A model generated the notes under the pieces. It was not told the origin of the DNA and ran no database searches. It worked only from the letters and a program-made list of their open reading frames with translations. From positions 1 to 64,000 of the forward strand of contig CAVPWR010000004.1 of the NCBI GenBank assembly GCA_963709555.1: a DNA stretch of 64,000 nt, in the 5' to 3' direction. Of this stretch, positions 27,537-35,361 are shown piece by piece (positions within the stretch are counted from its first letter, which is position 1; every line of letters begins with the position of its first letter). Position numbers and translations under genes: made by a program. This stretch comes from Sulfurisoma sp963709555. GTDB lineage: Bacteria; Pseudomonadota; Gammaproteobacteria; Burkholderiales; Rhodocyclaceae.

Positions 27537-30500
27537 CACCAGCGAGCTCCGAGCGCCTCGCGCAGCGCGGCCAGCAGGTCCTCGATCATCACCGGCTTGG
27601 TGAGGTAGGCATGGAAGCCGGCCTCCAGCCCGCGCTCGATGTCGGCCGCCATGGCGTCGGCCGAAAGCGCGATCACCGGGATGTCCCGCGTCGCGGCGTC
27701 CGCCTTGAGCGCCGCCAGCACGGCAAAGCCGTCCATCCCGGGCAGATGGATGTCGAGCAGGATGGCGTCTGGGCGCTGGCGTCGCGCCAGGTCGAGTCCG
27801 AGTTGGCCGTCGGTGGCGGCGACCAGGGCGAGGTTCGGCCAGCACTCGAACATTGCCTCGACCAGCCTGAGGTTGGCGGCATTGTCTTCGACGTAGAGCA
27901 CCCGCTGTCGTTCCTCCCGGGCCGCACCATGCTCGGCCCCAGCCTTGGGCTGCGGCATCGCGACCAGCGGCAGCTCGAACCAGAAGCGGCTGCCCTGGCC
28001 CGGCGCCGAGTCGACGCCGATGTCGCCAGCCATGAGCTCGACCAGTTGCTTGCACAGGGCCAGACCGATGCCCACCCCTTCGGTCGAGCCGGGGTCGATG
28101 CGGCTGAAGGGCTTGAACAGCTCCTGCTGGCGTTCGACCGGAATGCCGGGCCCGGCATCGCCGATGGTGACGCGCAGGCGGTCACCGCCGATGGCTTGGC
28201 AGTCCAGCGTCACCCGGCCGCCCTGCGGGCTGAACTTGACCGCATTGCCCAGCAGGTTGATCAGGACCTGCTTCAGGCGCAGCGGGTCGGCGAGCAGATG
28301 GATGCCGTCGCGGCAGTGGTTGTCGAAACGCAACTTGCGCTCCTCCAGCGCGGGCCCGACGAGGTGCAGCGCCTGGTCGATCGCCAGCGACAGCTGCGCC
28401 GGAGAAATCGATACCGCGAGGCGCCCGGCCTCGATGCGGGCAAGGTCCAGCAGCTCGTTGATCAGCTCGAGCAGATGTGCGCCGGCCTGGTGGATCTCGC
28501 CGACGAAGCGGGCCTCGTCGCGATGCGCGAGGCGATGTTCGAGGACCTGGGTGAAACCGAGGATGACGTTCATCGGCGTGCGCAGTTCGTGCGACATGCG
28601 CGCGAGGAAGTCCGACTTGGCGCGGTTGGCGCGCTCGGCGGTGTCGCGCGCATCGATGAGGGCGACCTCGGCGGCCTTGCGCGCCGTGATGTCGCGAACG
28701 AAGCCGAAGAACATTACCGTGTCGTCGATCTGCGCCAGGGTCACGCTGATATCGACGTCGACGAGGCTGCCGTCCTTACGACGTTGGCGGGTGTCGAAGC
28801 GATCATGCCCCTGTGCGCGGATCCGCCGGATATGCGCGGCCACCTCTGCCGGCGACTCATTGGCTTCGATGTCGGCAATCTGCAGGCGCAGCAGTTCGTC
28901 GCTTTCATAGCCGAGCATGCGGCAATACGCGTCGTTGCAGGCGGTCATGTGGCCGTCTGCGTCGGCACACATGAAGCCGTCGATGGCCGTCGCGACGATC
29001 AGCTGGCTGCGCTGCGCTTCGCGACTGGCCTCGGCGGTCCGCTCGGCCACCAGCTCCTCGAGTTGAGCGCGGTATTTCGCCAGCTCGTCGTCGGCGCGCT
29101 TGCGTTCCGTGATGTCCTCGGAGATGCCCAGCAGGTGCGTCGGCCTGCCGGCACCGTCGCGCAGCACGATCTTGCGGGTGTTGAGGATACGGCGGCCCTG
29201 GTGGTGGGTATCGATGGGTTCCTCGGGAATTTCCGCGGCGCCTTGTTCGATGACCGCGCGGTCCTTGGCGGTGAAGAAATCGGCCTGTTCCCTGGGAAAG
29301 AAGTCGAAATCGCTCCTGCCCAGCAGTTGCTCGCGGCGGTAGCCGAGCAGCGTTTCTCCGGCCTTGTTGAACAGCTCGAATGTCAGGTCGTCGGCACGCT
29401 TCATGAAGATCATGCTCGGGATGTTCTCCACGACGGAGTCGAGCAGCTGCAGCGTTTCGCGCAGGCGGCCCTCGGTCGCCTTGCGTTCGGTGACATCGTG
29501 CACCGTGCCGATCATGCGCAATGGCCGGCCCTGCTCGTCGCGGTAGATTTTGCCGCGCTCCTGCACGACGCGGACTTCGCCGTCGGGGCGCACGATGCGG
29601 TGCTCGATGTCGTAGCCGGCGGCCGGGTCCGCCACGCAGTCATTGACGGCGTCGACGACCTTTTGCCGGTCGTCGGGGTGGATGGTTTCGAGGAAGGCCT
29701 GGTAGGTGGCGCCGAAAGCCTGCGGCGGCTGGCCGAAGATGCGGTAGATCTCGTCGGTCCAGTGCAGTTCGCCTGTGGCGATGTCCCAGTCCCAGGAGCC
29801 GATGTGGGCGATGGCCTCGGCGCGGGCGTAGGTTTCCTCGCTGCGCCGGAGCGCCTGCTCGGAGCGGCTTCGCTCGGTCACGTCGATGCCGATGGCGACC
29901 ACGAACTCCATCGCGCCCTGGCTGTCGGGCAGCACCGTGTTGTGCCATTCGATCAGCCGCTGCTCGCCGCTGCGGCTGACCCAGCGGTTAGTGTAGTTGC
30001 TGAGCAGCTGCGACGGGTTTTCCGACAGGGCGCGAAAGGCCTGGTCGCGCACGGCATCGCGTTCCTCGACCGGTAGCAGGAAGTCCCAGACGAAACGGCC
30101 CTCGGCCTCGGCGGCGCCGTAGCCGCTGAGGTTTTCGCAGGCGCGGTTGAAGCGGCGGATGCGCCCTTCGCGGTCGAGCACCACCACCAGGGCGTTCGCA
30201 TTCTCGAGCACGGCACTGGTGAAATTGCGCTCCTGGCGCAACTGTTCCTCGCGCTGCCGGCGTTCGCTGAGGTCGAAGATGACGTGGGCGTAAGCGCGCG
30301 GCGTGCCGTCCGGGCAGCGCAGCAGCATGACGTTGTGCAGCGCGGGGCGGGTCCGTCCGTCGCGGGCCTGGAGGTCGAACTCGCCGCTCCAGAAACCCTT
30401 TTCGCGTACCAAGGGCAGGATTTCGCGGCGCAGGATGTCGCGCTGCTCGGCGGTGTCGAAGTCGTCGAAGACGTAGCGGCTGACGTCCTCGTCCTCGCCG

Positions 30501-31354
30501 ACCGCGAGCATGCGCCGCAGGGTGGGATTGAAATACTGCACCGTGCCATCCAGCGCCGTGTAGCCGACGCCGAGGGCAGTCGCTTCGGCGATGCGCTGGA
30601 ACAGTTCGGCCTGCTCGAAGGCATCATGGAATTCGCTGATGTCCTCGAACGCCCCCACCAGGCTGGTGGGTTTTCCCGCGGCGTCGCGGATCAGCGCCGC
30701 CTGGATGCGGGCACGGAACGGCGTGTTGTCGGCGCGACGCGCGTCGAGTTCCCCGCTCCACTGCCCGTCCCGGAAGAGCTCGCCGATGAGCCGCGTGGCG
30801 TCTGCGGGTTCGGTCCAGAATTCGATGGCGCTGCGGCCGAGCACCTGCGCGGCGTCGGCATAGCCCCACAGCCTGAGGAAGGCCGGATTGACGTAGACGA
30901 GGCGGCCCTCGAGGTCGGCCATGGCCATGCCGTTGAGTGCGCTGGCCAGTGCCGCGCTTTTGAGCAGGGCCTCGGCCTGCGCCAGGCGGGTGTCGGTGAC
31001 GTCGCCGATGTGGGCGATAAAGCCGCGCACCGCGCCCTCCGCCAGGTCCGGCGTGTAGTCGACCTGCAGGATGCGCCGTGTCCCGTCCGGGTAGGTGTGC
31101 GTCATCTCGAAGCGCTGGGCCTCGCCGGCAAGCGCCCTTTCCATGGCGGGACGGGCGGCTTCGTACGACGCTTCGCCCAGCAGTTCGCGCACGTGCAGCC
31201 CGATGATGTCGTCGCGCGAGCGGCCATGGCGCTGTTCGTAGGCGCGGTTGACGTAGCGGTAGCGAAACTCACTATCCACGTAGGCGACCATCGCCGGCAG
31301 TCCGTCGACGATTGCGCCCAGGTCGAGCGGCTGCGCGGTGGCGCTGCCCTTCAT
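27536..31354 (-). CDS. Multi-PAS hybrid sensor histidine kinase
   Basis: A 1272-aa soluble hybrid kinase with about seven consecutive PAS/PAC units covering residues 12-900. Each ends in a DIT/DVT-type PAC motif (for example IGDVTDTRLAQAE, GIDVTERSRSEQ, HDVTERKATEG, SEDITERKRAD, VRDITARKAAEV). These are followed by HisKA (LARMSHELRTPMNVILGF, about 925), HATPase (LLGNAVKFSPQGG, EGVGIGLALCKQLVE) and a receiver (DAILLDIHLPGMDG, YLTKPV). No transmembrane segment is present, so the inputs are cytoplasmic. The ligands are unknown. Its start overlaps the STAS stop and its stop overlaps the LOV kinase start. Confidence 0.92.
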   Translation of the reverse strand: MKGSATAQPLDLGAIVDGLPAMVAYVDSEFRYRYVNRAYEQRHGRSRDDIIGLHVRELLGEASYEAARPAMERALAGEAQRFEMTHTYPDGTRRILQVDYTPDLAEGAVRGFIAHIGDVTDTRLAQAEALLKSAALASALNGMAMADLEGRLVYVNPAFLRLWGYADAAQVLGRSAIEFWTEPADATRLIGELFRDGQWSGELDARRADNTPFRARIQAALIRDAAGKPTSLVGAFEDISEFHDAFEQAELFQRIAEATALGVGYTALDGTVQYFNPTLRRMLAVGEDEDVSRYVFDDFDTAEQRDILRREILPLVREKGFWSGEFDLQARDGRTRPALHNVMLLRCPDGTPRAYAHVIFDLSERRQREEQLRQERNFTSAVLENANALVVVLDREGRIRRFNRACENLSGYGAAEAEGRFVWDFLLPVEERDAVRDQAFRALSENPSQLLSNYTNRWVSRSGEQRLIEWHNTVLPDSQGAMEFVVAIGIDVTERSRSEQALRRSEETYARAEAIAHIGSWDWDIATGELHWTDEIYRIFGQPPQAFGATYQAFLETIHPDDRQKVVDAVNDCVADPAAGYDIEHRIVRPDGEVRVVQERGKIYRDEQGRPLRMIGTVHDVTERKATEGRLRETLQLLDSVVENIPSMIFMKRADDLTFELFNKAGETLLGYRREQLLGRSDFDFFPREQADFFTAKDRAVIEQGAAEIPEEPIDTHHQGRRILNTRKIVLRDGAGRPTHLLGISEDITERKRADDELAKYRAQLEELVAERTAEASREAQRSQLIVATAIDGFMCADADGHMTACNDAYCRMLGYESDELLRLQIADIEANESPAEVAAHIRRIRAQGHDRFDTRQRRKDGSLVDVDISVTLAQIDDTVMFFGFVRDITARKAAEVALIDARDTAERANRAKSDFLARMSHELRTPMNVILGFTQVLEHRLAHRDEARFVGEIHQAGAHLLELINELLDLARIEAGRLAVSISPAQLSLAIDQALHLVGPALEERKLRFDNHCRDGIHLLADPLRLKQVLINLLGNAVKFSPQGGRVTLDCQAIGGDRLRVTIGDAGPGIPVERQQELFKPFSRIDPGSTEGVGIGLALCKQLVELMAGDIGVDSAPGQGSRFWFELPLVAMPQPKAGAEHGAAREERQRVLYVEDNAANLRLVEAMFECWPNLALVAATDGQLGLDLARRQRPDAILLDIHLPGMDGFAVLAALKADAATRDIPVIALSADAMAADIERGLEAGFHAYLTKPVMIEDLLAALREALGARW

Positions 31355-31659
31355 TGGCGCAGGGTGATCAGCTTGGCGAAGTTCGCGACTTCGAGAACCT
31401 TACCGACCATGCCCTGCATGCCGGACAGGCAGATGGCCTTGCCCGCCGCGTCGGCCTGGTCCTTGAGGAGCAGGAGCATGCCCAGGGCCGAACTGTCGAT
31501 GTACTCGACCTTGGACAGGTCGATTTCGATCTCCGTCGTTCGCGGGTCCTTCAGCGCTGCCTCGCATGCCTGGCGGAATGCCTTGTGGATGCTGAAGTCG
31601 AAGCGGCCTGACGGTGCGACGATCGAGCGGGTATTGGCCGTGAATGAGTTGATGGTCAT
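31351..31659 (-). CDS. STAS-domain anti-sigma factor antagonist
   Basis: A 102-aa protein consisting of a single STAS domain, as in SpoIIAA/RsbV. The phospho-acceptor region is VEYIDSSALGMLLLLKDQA with the conserved Asp-Ser-Ser. It is the first gene of the signalling operon, downstream of a strong promoter, and overlaps the multi-PAS kinase gene by 4 bp. The likely phosphatase is the PP2C regulator at the far end of the operon. No separate anti-sigma kinase is encoded here; the nearest candidate is the HATPase domain of the protein at 47670-49367, which has its own closely related STAS partner (47204-47510). Confidence 0.92.
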   Translation of the reverse strand: MTINSFTANTRSIVAPSGRFDFSIHKAFRQACEAALKDPRTTEIEIDLSKVEYIDSSALGMLLLLKDQADAAGKAICLSGMQGMVGKVLEVANFAKLITLRQ

Positions 31660-31758
31660 GTCTTCCCCTGTTGGACTTGCACCCCGGTACCGGTTCCAGG
31701 GCGGAAGGATTTCCGGCTCACCGTCTTGCCGCGGCGGTCCGGCGAATTACTTCCATCG

Positions 31759-31802
31759 CATTGTAATTCCTACTTTTTAAATATGGTTTATTACAATGTC
31801 AA
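31759..31802 (-). promoter_or_regulatory. Promoter with perfect inverted-repeat operator for the STAS/LOV operon
   Basis: On the minus strand, TTGACA (31802-31797) and TAAAAA (31779-31774) are 17 bp apart, upstream of the STAS start at 31659. The core is bracketed by a perfect 9-bp inverted repeat, CATTGTAAT (31759-31767) and ATTACAATG (31790-31798), whose centres are 31 bp apart, about three helical turns. One arm overlaps the -35 box and the other lies just beyond the -10. Confidence 0.65.
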
Positions 31803-31860
31803 GACTTCGGCGGCAATTCGCGGCCGGGCACCGACTGCGGGGCGGGGTTGGAGAACTGAG

Positions 31861-31975
31861 CGCTCGCCGCGTCAAAGCCTCACGCGGCTCGGGGTTTGGA
31901 GCGCTCGCCGCGTCAAAGCCTCACGCGGCTCGGGGTTTGGAGCACTCGCCGTGTCAAAGCCTCACGCGGCTCGCG
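31861..31975. repeat. Tandem 41-bp repeat with internal hairpins (2.8 units)
   Basis: Units begin at 31861, 31902 and 31943; the first two are identical over 41 bp and the third diverges at its end. Each unit contains a stem-loop with a 7-bp stem, GCCGCGT / ACGCGGC (one mismatch in the third unit), round the loop CAAAGCCTC. The last unit overlaps the 3' end of the HNH gene and encodes its final residues (PSASRVRL). There are no unique spacers, so this is not a CRISPR array. It may act as a terminator cluster for the HNH gene. Confidence 0.85.
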
Positions 31976-32523
31976 CTGGGCACATGCCGCGCGAGAAAGT
32001 CCATCTGGTCGAGCAGGATGTTGCGGTTGCTGAGGATCAGGTACTCGGCCTTGTTGGGCACGTAGGGGGCGTAGAGCAGTTCCATGCCGGCCTCTTCCGG
32101 CGTGCGGCCGCTCTTGGACTGGTTGCAGCCGCGGCAGGCGGTGACGACGTTCATCCAGGTGTCGCGGCCATCCTGCGACAGCGGCACGATGTGGTCGCGG
32201 GTCAGGCGCAGGCTCGTCAGCTGCTCGCCGCAGTAGGCGCAGACATGGCGGTCGCGGTGGAAGAGTTCGCGGTTGTCGAGCGGGGGCACCTGGAACAGCG
32301 ACTTGGCAGCGAGCGAGCGGCCCTTGATGGCGATGATGCTGTTGGCCTCGATTTGCGAGCGTTCACCCGTCATGCGGCTGGTGCCGCCGAGAAACGTGAA
32401 GCAGTGCTCCCCCGCCACCCAGGCCACGAGGTCCTTGGCGTAATAGAAGCAGGCGTGCTGCCAGCTGATCCAGCGATGCGGCAGCCCCTGCTGATCGAGC
32501 GTCAGGATCAATGGATGCGACAT
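31954..32523 (-). CDS. HNH endonuclease family protein
   Basis: A 189-aa protein with a C-terminal HNH nuclease domain. The zinc-ribbon half is RHVCAYCGEQL, and the active-site core is LTRDHIVPLSQDGRDTWMNVVTACRGCNQSK with the first His of the motif in DHIVP. The N-terminal ~85 residues (HRWISWQHACFYYAKDLVAWV) form a conserved domain seen in many standalone proteobacterial HNH proteins of unknown biological role. There is no methylase, toxin or phage gene nearby. The final residues are encoded inside a tandem repeat, so the C-terminus may have been altered by repeat expansion. Confidence 0.87.
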   Translation of the reverse strand: MSHPLILTLDQQGLPHRWISWQHACFYYAKDLVAWVAGEHCFTFLGGTSRMTGERSQIEANSIIAIKGRSLAAKSLFQVPPLDNRELFHRDRHVCAYCGEQLTSLRLTRDHIVPLSQDGRDTWMNVVTACRGCNQSKSGRTPEEAGMELLYAPYVPNKAEYLILSNRNILLDQMDFLARHVPSASRVRL

Positions 32524-32556
32524 CTCATAGAATCCTCCAAACTTTCATAGCCTAAC

Positions 32557-32640
32557 ATGCCCCCACGCTCACTTGCGTTCGCTGCCCCCACAGGGGGCGC
32601 AGCCTTCCTCGGGAGCGGCCCTTCGGAAGCCTAGCAAAGC
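32557..32640 (+). repeat. Intergenic hairpin/leader-ORF repeat, short form, copy R3
   Basis: Carries CCCCCACGCTCACTTGCG, the stem-loop GCCCCCACAGGGGGC (32584-32598) and a 3' block ending CCCTTCGGAAGCC. An ATG at 32557 opens a 25-codon frame (MPPRSLAFAAPTGGAAFLG...) that stops at 32632-32634, nine bases before the GTG of the tonB-like gene. It lies between that gene and the divergent HNH gene. Confidence 0.65.
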
Positions 32641-32643
32641 CCC

Positions 32644-33348
32644 GTGACATTTCATAGCGCAGGAAACAGCGGCCAATTGCGGCGTGCTCTGGCGATTTCG
32701 CTCGCCGCGCACGCCCTGTTGCTGTGGCCGGGCGCAGTGCAGCGTTCTACCGGAGCGTGCCGCCGGCGTGATTCAAGCCACGTTGCGGCCGGTGGAAGCG
32801 CCGGCACCCGTACCGCAAGCGACTGCCTTGCCGCCACCCCGGCCGGAGCATGTCGCTGCATCGGCCCGGCCACCCACCCGGCCGCCAGCCCCGCTGGCCG
32901 CCGTGGCGCCAGCGCCGACTTTTACGACACCGGCGCCTGCGCCGACGAGTTATTCGACCGCCGGCGGTGCCGAACGTTCGACTGTGGTTGCGGTAGCGCC
33001 ATCGCCCGCAACTTCCGGCGGGGCCAGCGGTGGCGGGGCGGGCGTCGACGCTGACGGCCTGCGCCAATACCGCCTGGCGCTGGCGCGCGAGGCGCGGCGC
33101 TACAAGCGTTATCCGGAGCGGGCGCTGCTGGCCGGAATCGGCGGCACGGCCGAAGTGCGGGTCGAGCTCGGCAGCTGGGGAGATGCCGTTAGCCCGGCTT
33201 GCGCGCTCCAGCGGCAGACGAGGCGCTCGATACCGCCGCACTGGAAATGATGCGTCAGGCCGCACCGCGCACGACCCTGCCGGAGGCGTTGCGAGGACGG
33301 GCGTTCGCCGTCAGCCTGCCGGTGATTTTCGACGCTAGCGAGGATTAG
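32644..33348 (+). pseudogene. TonB-like energy-transducer protein, three apparent frameshifts
   Basis: Remains of a TonB-family protein. The pieces are an N-terminal membrane anchor (RRALAISLAAHALLLWPGA), a Pro/Ala-rich periplasmic spacer (VEAPAPVPQATALPPPRPEH and following) and a C-terminal TonB-type domain (RRYKRYPERALLAGIGGTAEVRVEL ... EALDTAALEMMRQAAPRT, ending LPVIFDASED). No single frame covers these. The frame must change near 32741-32748, again near 33172-33180, and once more near 33215, where one extra A would explain it. Copy B of the 24-nt repeat lies in the spacer (VAPAPTF). No exbBD genes are nearby. Either it is a decaying gene or this stretch has several indel errors. Confidence 0.75.
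32900..32923 (+). repeat. 24-nt dispersed repeat, copy B (in the tonB-like spacer)
   Basis: Contains GCCAGCGCCGACTTTT preceded by GCCGTGGC. It is read in the spacer frame as VAPAPTF, the same peptide type that the repeat gives in CheB and FlhF. Confidence 0.65.
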
Positions 33349-33417
33349 TTCGGCGACGGGCCGCCCCAAGCCGAACGGAGTCATTGAACCGGAGCCGCCA
33401 ACGGCGGCGAACACGCG

Positions 33418-34008
33418 TCACCCCCGCCCGGGCGGGGGTTGGGGGGTGGGGTGTCTAACTCCGGGCGACGGTTCGACGTCGCCGGTATGAAAGCCGAAGC
33501 CGCCGGCGCGGCGGTCGGCGAAGTAGTGGCGCAGGGTGATGGCGATGGTGCGGAAGGCGATCTCGTCCCACGGGATTTCTTCCTCGCGGAACAGTGCCAC
33601 TTCCAGCGTTTCCTCGCCCGGGGTGAAGTCGAGATCGAGCAGGGTGGCGCGGTAGATCACATGCACCTGGCTGATGTGCGGTACCGAGAGCAGCGTGTAC
33701 ATTGCGCCGAGCTCGATGCGGGCATTGGCTTCCTCCAGCGTCTCGCGCATGGCCGCCGCAGCCACGGTTTCGTGGTTTTCCATGAAGCCGGCCGGCAGAG
33801 TCCATTTGCCGTGGCGCGGCTCGATGGCGCGGCGGCAGAGCAGGATCCTGTCCTCCCATTCGGGCAGGGCGCCGACGACCAGCTTGGGATTGCGGTAGTG
33901 GATGGCGCCGCAGGCATCGCAGACGGCGCGCGGCAGGGAGTCGCCCGGTGGGACACGTTGCCGTACCGGGGCGCCGCAGGCGGAGCAGAAGTTGAGGGCG
34001 ACGTCCAT
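33418..34008 (-). CDS. NUDIX hydrolase with N-terminal zinc ribbon
   Basis: A 196-aa protein. The first ~45 residues form a zinc ribbon with two Cys pairs (FCSACGAPV ... AVCDACGAIHYRNPK), followed by a NUDIX domain whose box reads GFMENHETVAAAAMRETLEEANA; the usual glycine after EE-A is Asn. NUDIX proteins hydrolyse nucleoside diphosphates linked to another group; the substrate here is not evident. Start at 34008 (MDVALNFCSACG). The last residues (TPQPPPGRG) are encoded by the palindrome at 33421-33438, so the C-terminus was probably extended into a terminator-like sequence. Confidence 0.88.
   Translation of the reverse strand: MDVALNFCSACGAPVRQRVPPGDSLPRAVCDACGAIHYRNPKLVVGALPEWEDRILLCRRAIEPRHGKWTLPAGFMENHETVAAAAMRETLEEANARIELGAMYTLLSVPHISQVHVIYRATLLDLDFTPGEETLEVALFREEEIPWDEIAFRTIAITLRHYFADRRAGGFGFHTGDVEPSPGVRHPTPQPPPGRG
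33421..33438. terminator. GC palindrome at the end of the NUDIX gene
   Basis: Perfect palindrome CCCCCGCCCGGGCGGGGG at the meeting point of the tonB-like gene and the convergent NUDIX gene. A possible bidirectional stop, but there is no T-run, and it is also coding for the NUDIX C-terminus. Just upstream (33358-33370) is a minus-strand scrap of the hairpin/leader repeat (CTTGGGGCGGCCC). Confidence 0.4.
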
Positions 34009-34119
34009 GATTGCGCGGATTCTATCCCTCCGCCCGTGGCGCCAGCCAGCATCCTGCGAGCAAGGCGTTTGTCCAGCCCCGCCGGGTGGTCTCAGCGGTG
34101 TCACCTCCCCTTATCCAGC

Positions 34120-34329
34120 ATTGGAATATAAAAAATATATATAAATCAGTGTGATATGTTTTGTTTGTAATGTTTTTTCTTACACCATGACTTCATCCAA
34201 TACCTACAATAGAAAGGCTATCCCGTTGATTTTCTGATTACTCTTCTTGCCGAATAATGGCTACAGCTGTCGAAAGGTCGGGGTGCCCGGGGTGGGCAGC
34301 AGGCTGCGGCGGCGACATCCAAGGAGTGC
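34120..34329 (+). promoter_or_regulatory. AT-rich control region upstream of flhDC
   Basis: About 140 bp of strikingly AT-rich DNA (34125-34265) in an otherwise GC-rich window, immediately before the flagellar master-regulator genes. It contains ATATAAAAAATATATATAAA, a CRP-like half site TGTGAT (34150-34155), a small inverted repeat TGTAA / TTACA (34166-34170, 34180-34184) and a possible -10 box TACAAT (34205-34210). AT-rich, multiply regulated flhDC promoters are known from enterobacteria; the particular regulators here are unknown. Confidence 0.55.
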
Positions 34330-34332
34330 ATG

Positions 34333-34650
34333 ATGAAATCGACCGACACCTACAACGACATAAAGGAAGTCAATCTTGCCTACCTGATGCTGGCTCAGAG
34401 CATGGTTCGTGCCGATCGCGCGGGCGCCGTGTTCAAGCTCGGCATCAGCGAGGAGATCGCCGACATCCTCGACCGCCTGACTCCGGGGCAGATCCTGAAA
34501 ATGGCCGGCTCCGACATGCTGCTGTGCAATTTCCGCTTCGACGACACCCTGCTGCTCAACCTGCTCGCCAATCACGAGCGCGAACGCGGCGTCGGCCATG
34601 TCCATGCTGCGATCCTCGCCGCCGGCAAGCCGGTCGAGGCGGTCGCTTGA
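34333..34650 (+). CDS. flhD: Flagellar transcriptional regulator FlhD
   Basis: One half of the FlhD4C2 master activator of flagellar class II genes. The 105-aa protein starts MKSTDTYNDIKEVNLAYLMLAQ and has the family core RADRAGAVFKLGISEEIADIL and LLCNFRFDD. Two ATGs overlap at 34330 and 34333; the second has better spacing to the AAGGAG site at 34321-34326. The TGA stop overlaps a possible TTG of flhC. The gene sits behind a long AT-rich control region, as expected for a signal-integrating promoter. Confidence 0.95.
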   Translation: MKSTDTYNDIKEVNLAYLMLAQSMVRADRAGAVFKLGISEEIADILDRLTPGQILKMAGSDMLLCNFRFDDTLLLNLLANHERERGVGHVHAAILAAGKPVEAVA

Positions 34651-34664
34651 TTACCGGGGGCCGT

Positions 34665-35198
34665 GTGCGCAACAAGTCCGTGATCTCCGAGGCGAGAGAC
34701 ATTCGCCTGGCCGTCGAACTGGTCGAGCTCGGCGCCCGCCTGCAGCTGCTCGAGCAGGAAACCAACCTGTCGCGCGAGCGACTGCTCAAGCTCTACAAGG
34801 AAGTCCGCGGGGTCTCGCCGCCCAAGGGCATGCTGCCGTTCTCGACCGACTGGTTCATGACCTGGCAGCCCAATATTCATGCCTCGCTGTTCATGGCCTA
34901 CTACCGCTTCCTCGGCAAGCACACGCAACTGTCCGGCCTCGAGCAGATCATCAAGGCCTACCGGATGTACCTCGAGCAGATCAAGCGCGGCAACATGGAT
35001 ACCGTGCTGTCGCTGACCCGCGCCTGGACCATGGTGCGCTTCTTCGATGCCAACATGCTGCAGATGGCGACCTGCCACGAGTGCGGCGGCGAGTTCGTCG
35101 CCCATGCCTACGACCCGACCAAGGGCTATGTCTGCGGTCTTTGCCACATGCCGGCGCGCGCCGGCAAGACGCGTCGCGCCACCGCTGTCGCCGCCTGA
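34665..35198 (+). CDS. flhC: Flagellar transcriptional regulator FlhC
   Basis: Partner of FlhD; it carries most of the DNA contacts and a structural zinc. The 177-aa protein starts at GTG 34665 (VRNKSVISEARDIRLAVELVELGARLQLLE), matching the usual MRxKS start, with a GGGGG patch upstream; a TTG at 34647 is the alternative. Four zinc-ligand cysteines are visible in ATCHECGGEF and VCGLCHMPA. It contains PFSTDWFMTWQPNIHASLF. It is followed by a terminator, so flhDC appears to be a two-gene unit. Confidence 0.95.
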   Translation: MRNKSVISEARDIRLAVELVELGARLQLLEQETNLSRERLLKLYKEVRGVSPPKGMLPFSTDWFMTWQPNIHASLFMAYYRFLGKHTQLSGLEQIIKAYRMYLEQIKRGNMDTVLSLTRAWTMVRFFDANMLQMATCHECGGEFVAHAYDPTKGYVCGLCHMPARAGKTRRATAVAA

Positions 35199-35224
35199 CG
35201 AGCCAGCTGCCTTATTGCTTCCAG

Positions 35225-35277
35225 AAGCGGCTGCACCACCCCTTTCATGGGGGTTGTGCAGCCGCTTTGTCTTTCCA
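35225..35277 (+). terminator. Rho-independent terminator after flhC
   Basis: Stem AAGCGGCTGCAC (35225-35236) / GTGCAGCCGCTT (35256-35267), extended by ACCCC/GGGG round a TTTCAT loop and followed by a short T-rich tail (TTTGTCTTT). It separates flhDC from motA. Confidence 0.85.
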
Positions 35278-35361
35278 GGCAGCACCGTTGCGATAATTCT
35301 CGTTATTATTGCGAATGTCTGCTCGCGCCACAGCGGTTGAATCACTCACCGAGGTCGTTTC

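Noticed and set aside
27537..28055. Upstream extension of the LOV kinase frame
   Set aside because: The added residues are Arg/Gly/Ala-rich and lie inside the preceding kinase's receiver domain; the TGATG overlap at 27534-27538 is the credible start.
27434..30076. Plus-strand open frame of 880 codons across the multi-PAS kinase
   Set aside because: Antisense of a gene with complete PAS, HisKA, HATPase and receiver motifs; no recognisable protein.
31861..31975. Possible CRISPR array
   Set aside because: The units are contiguous 41-bp repeats without unique spacers, and no cas genes occur in the window.
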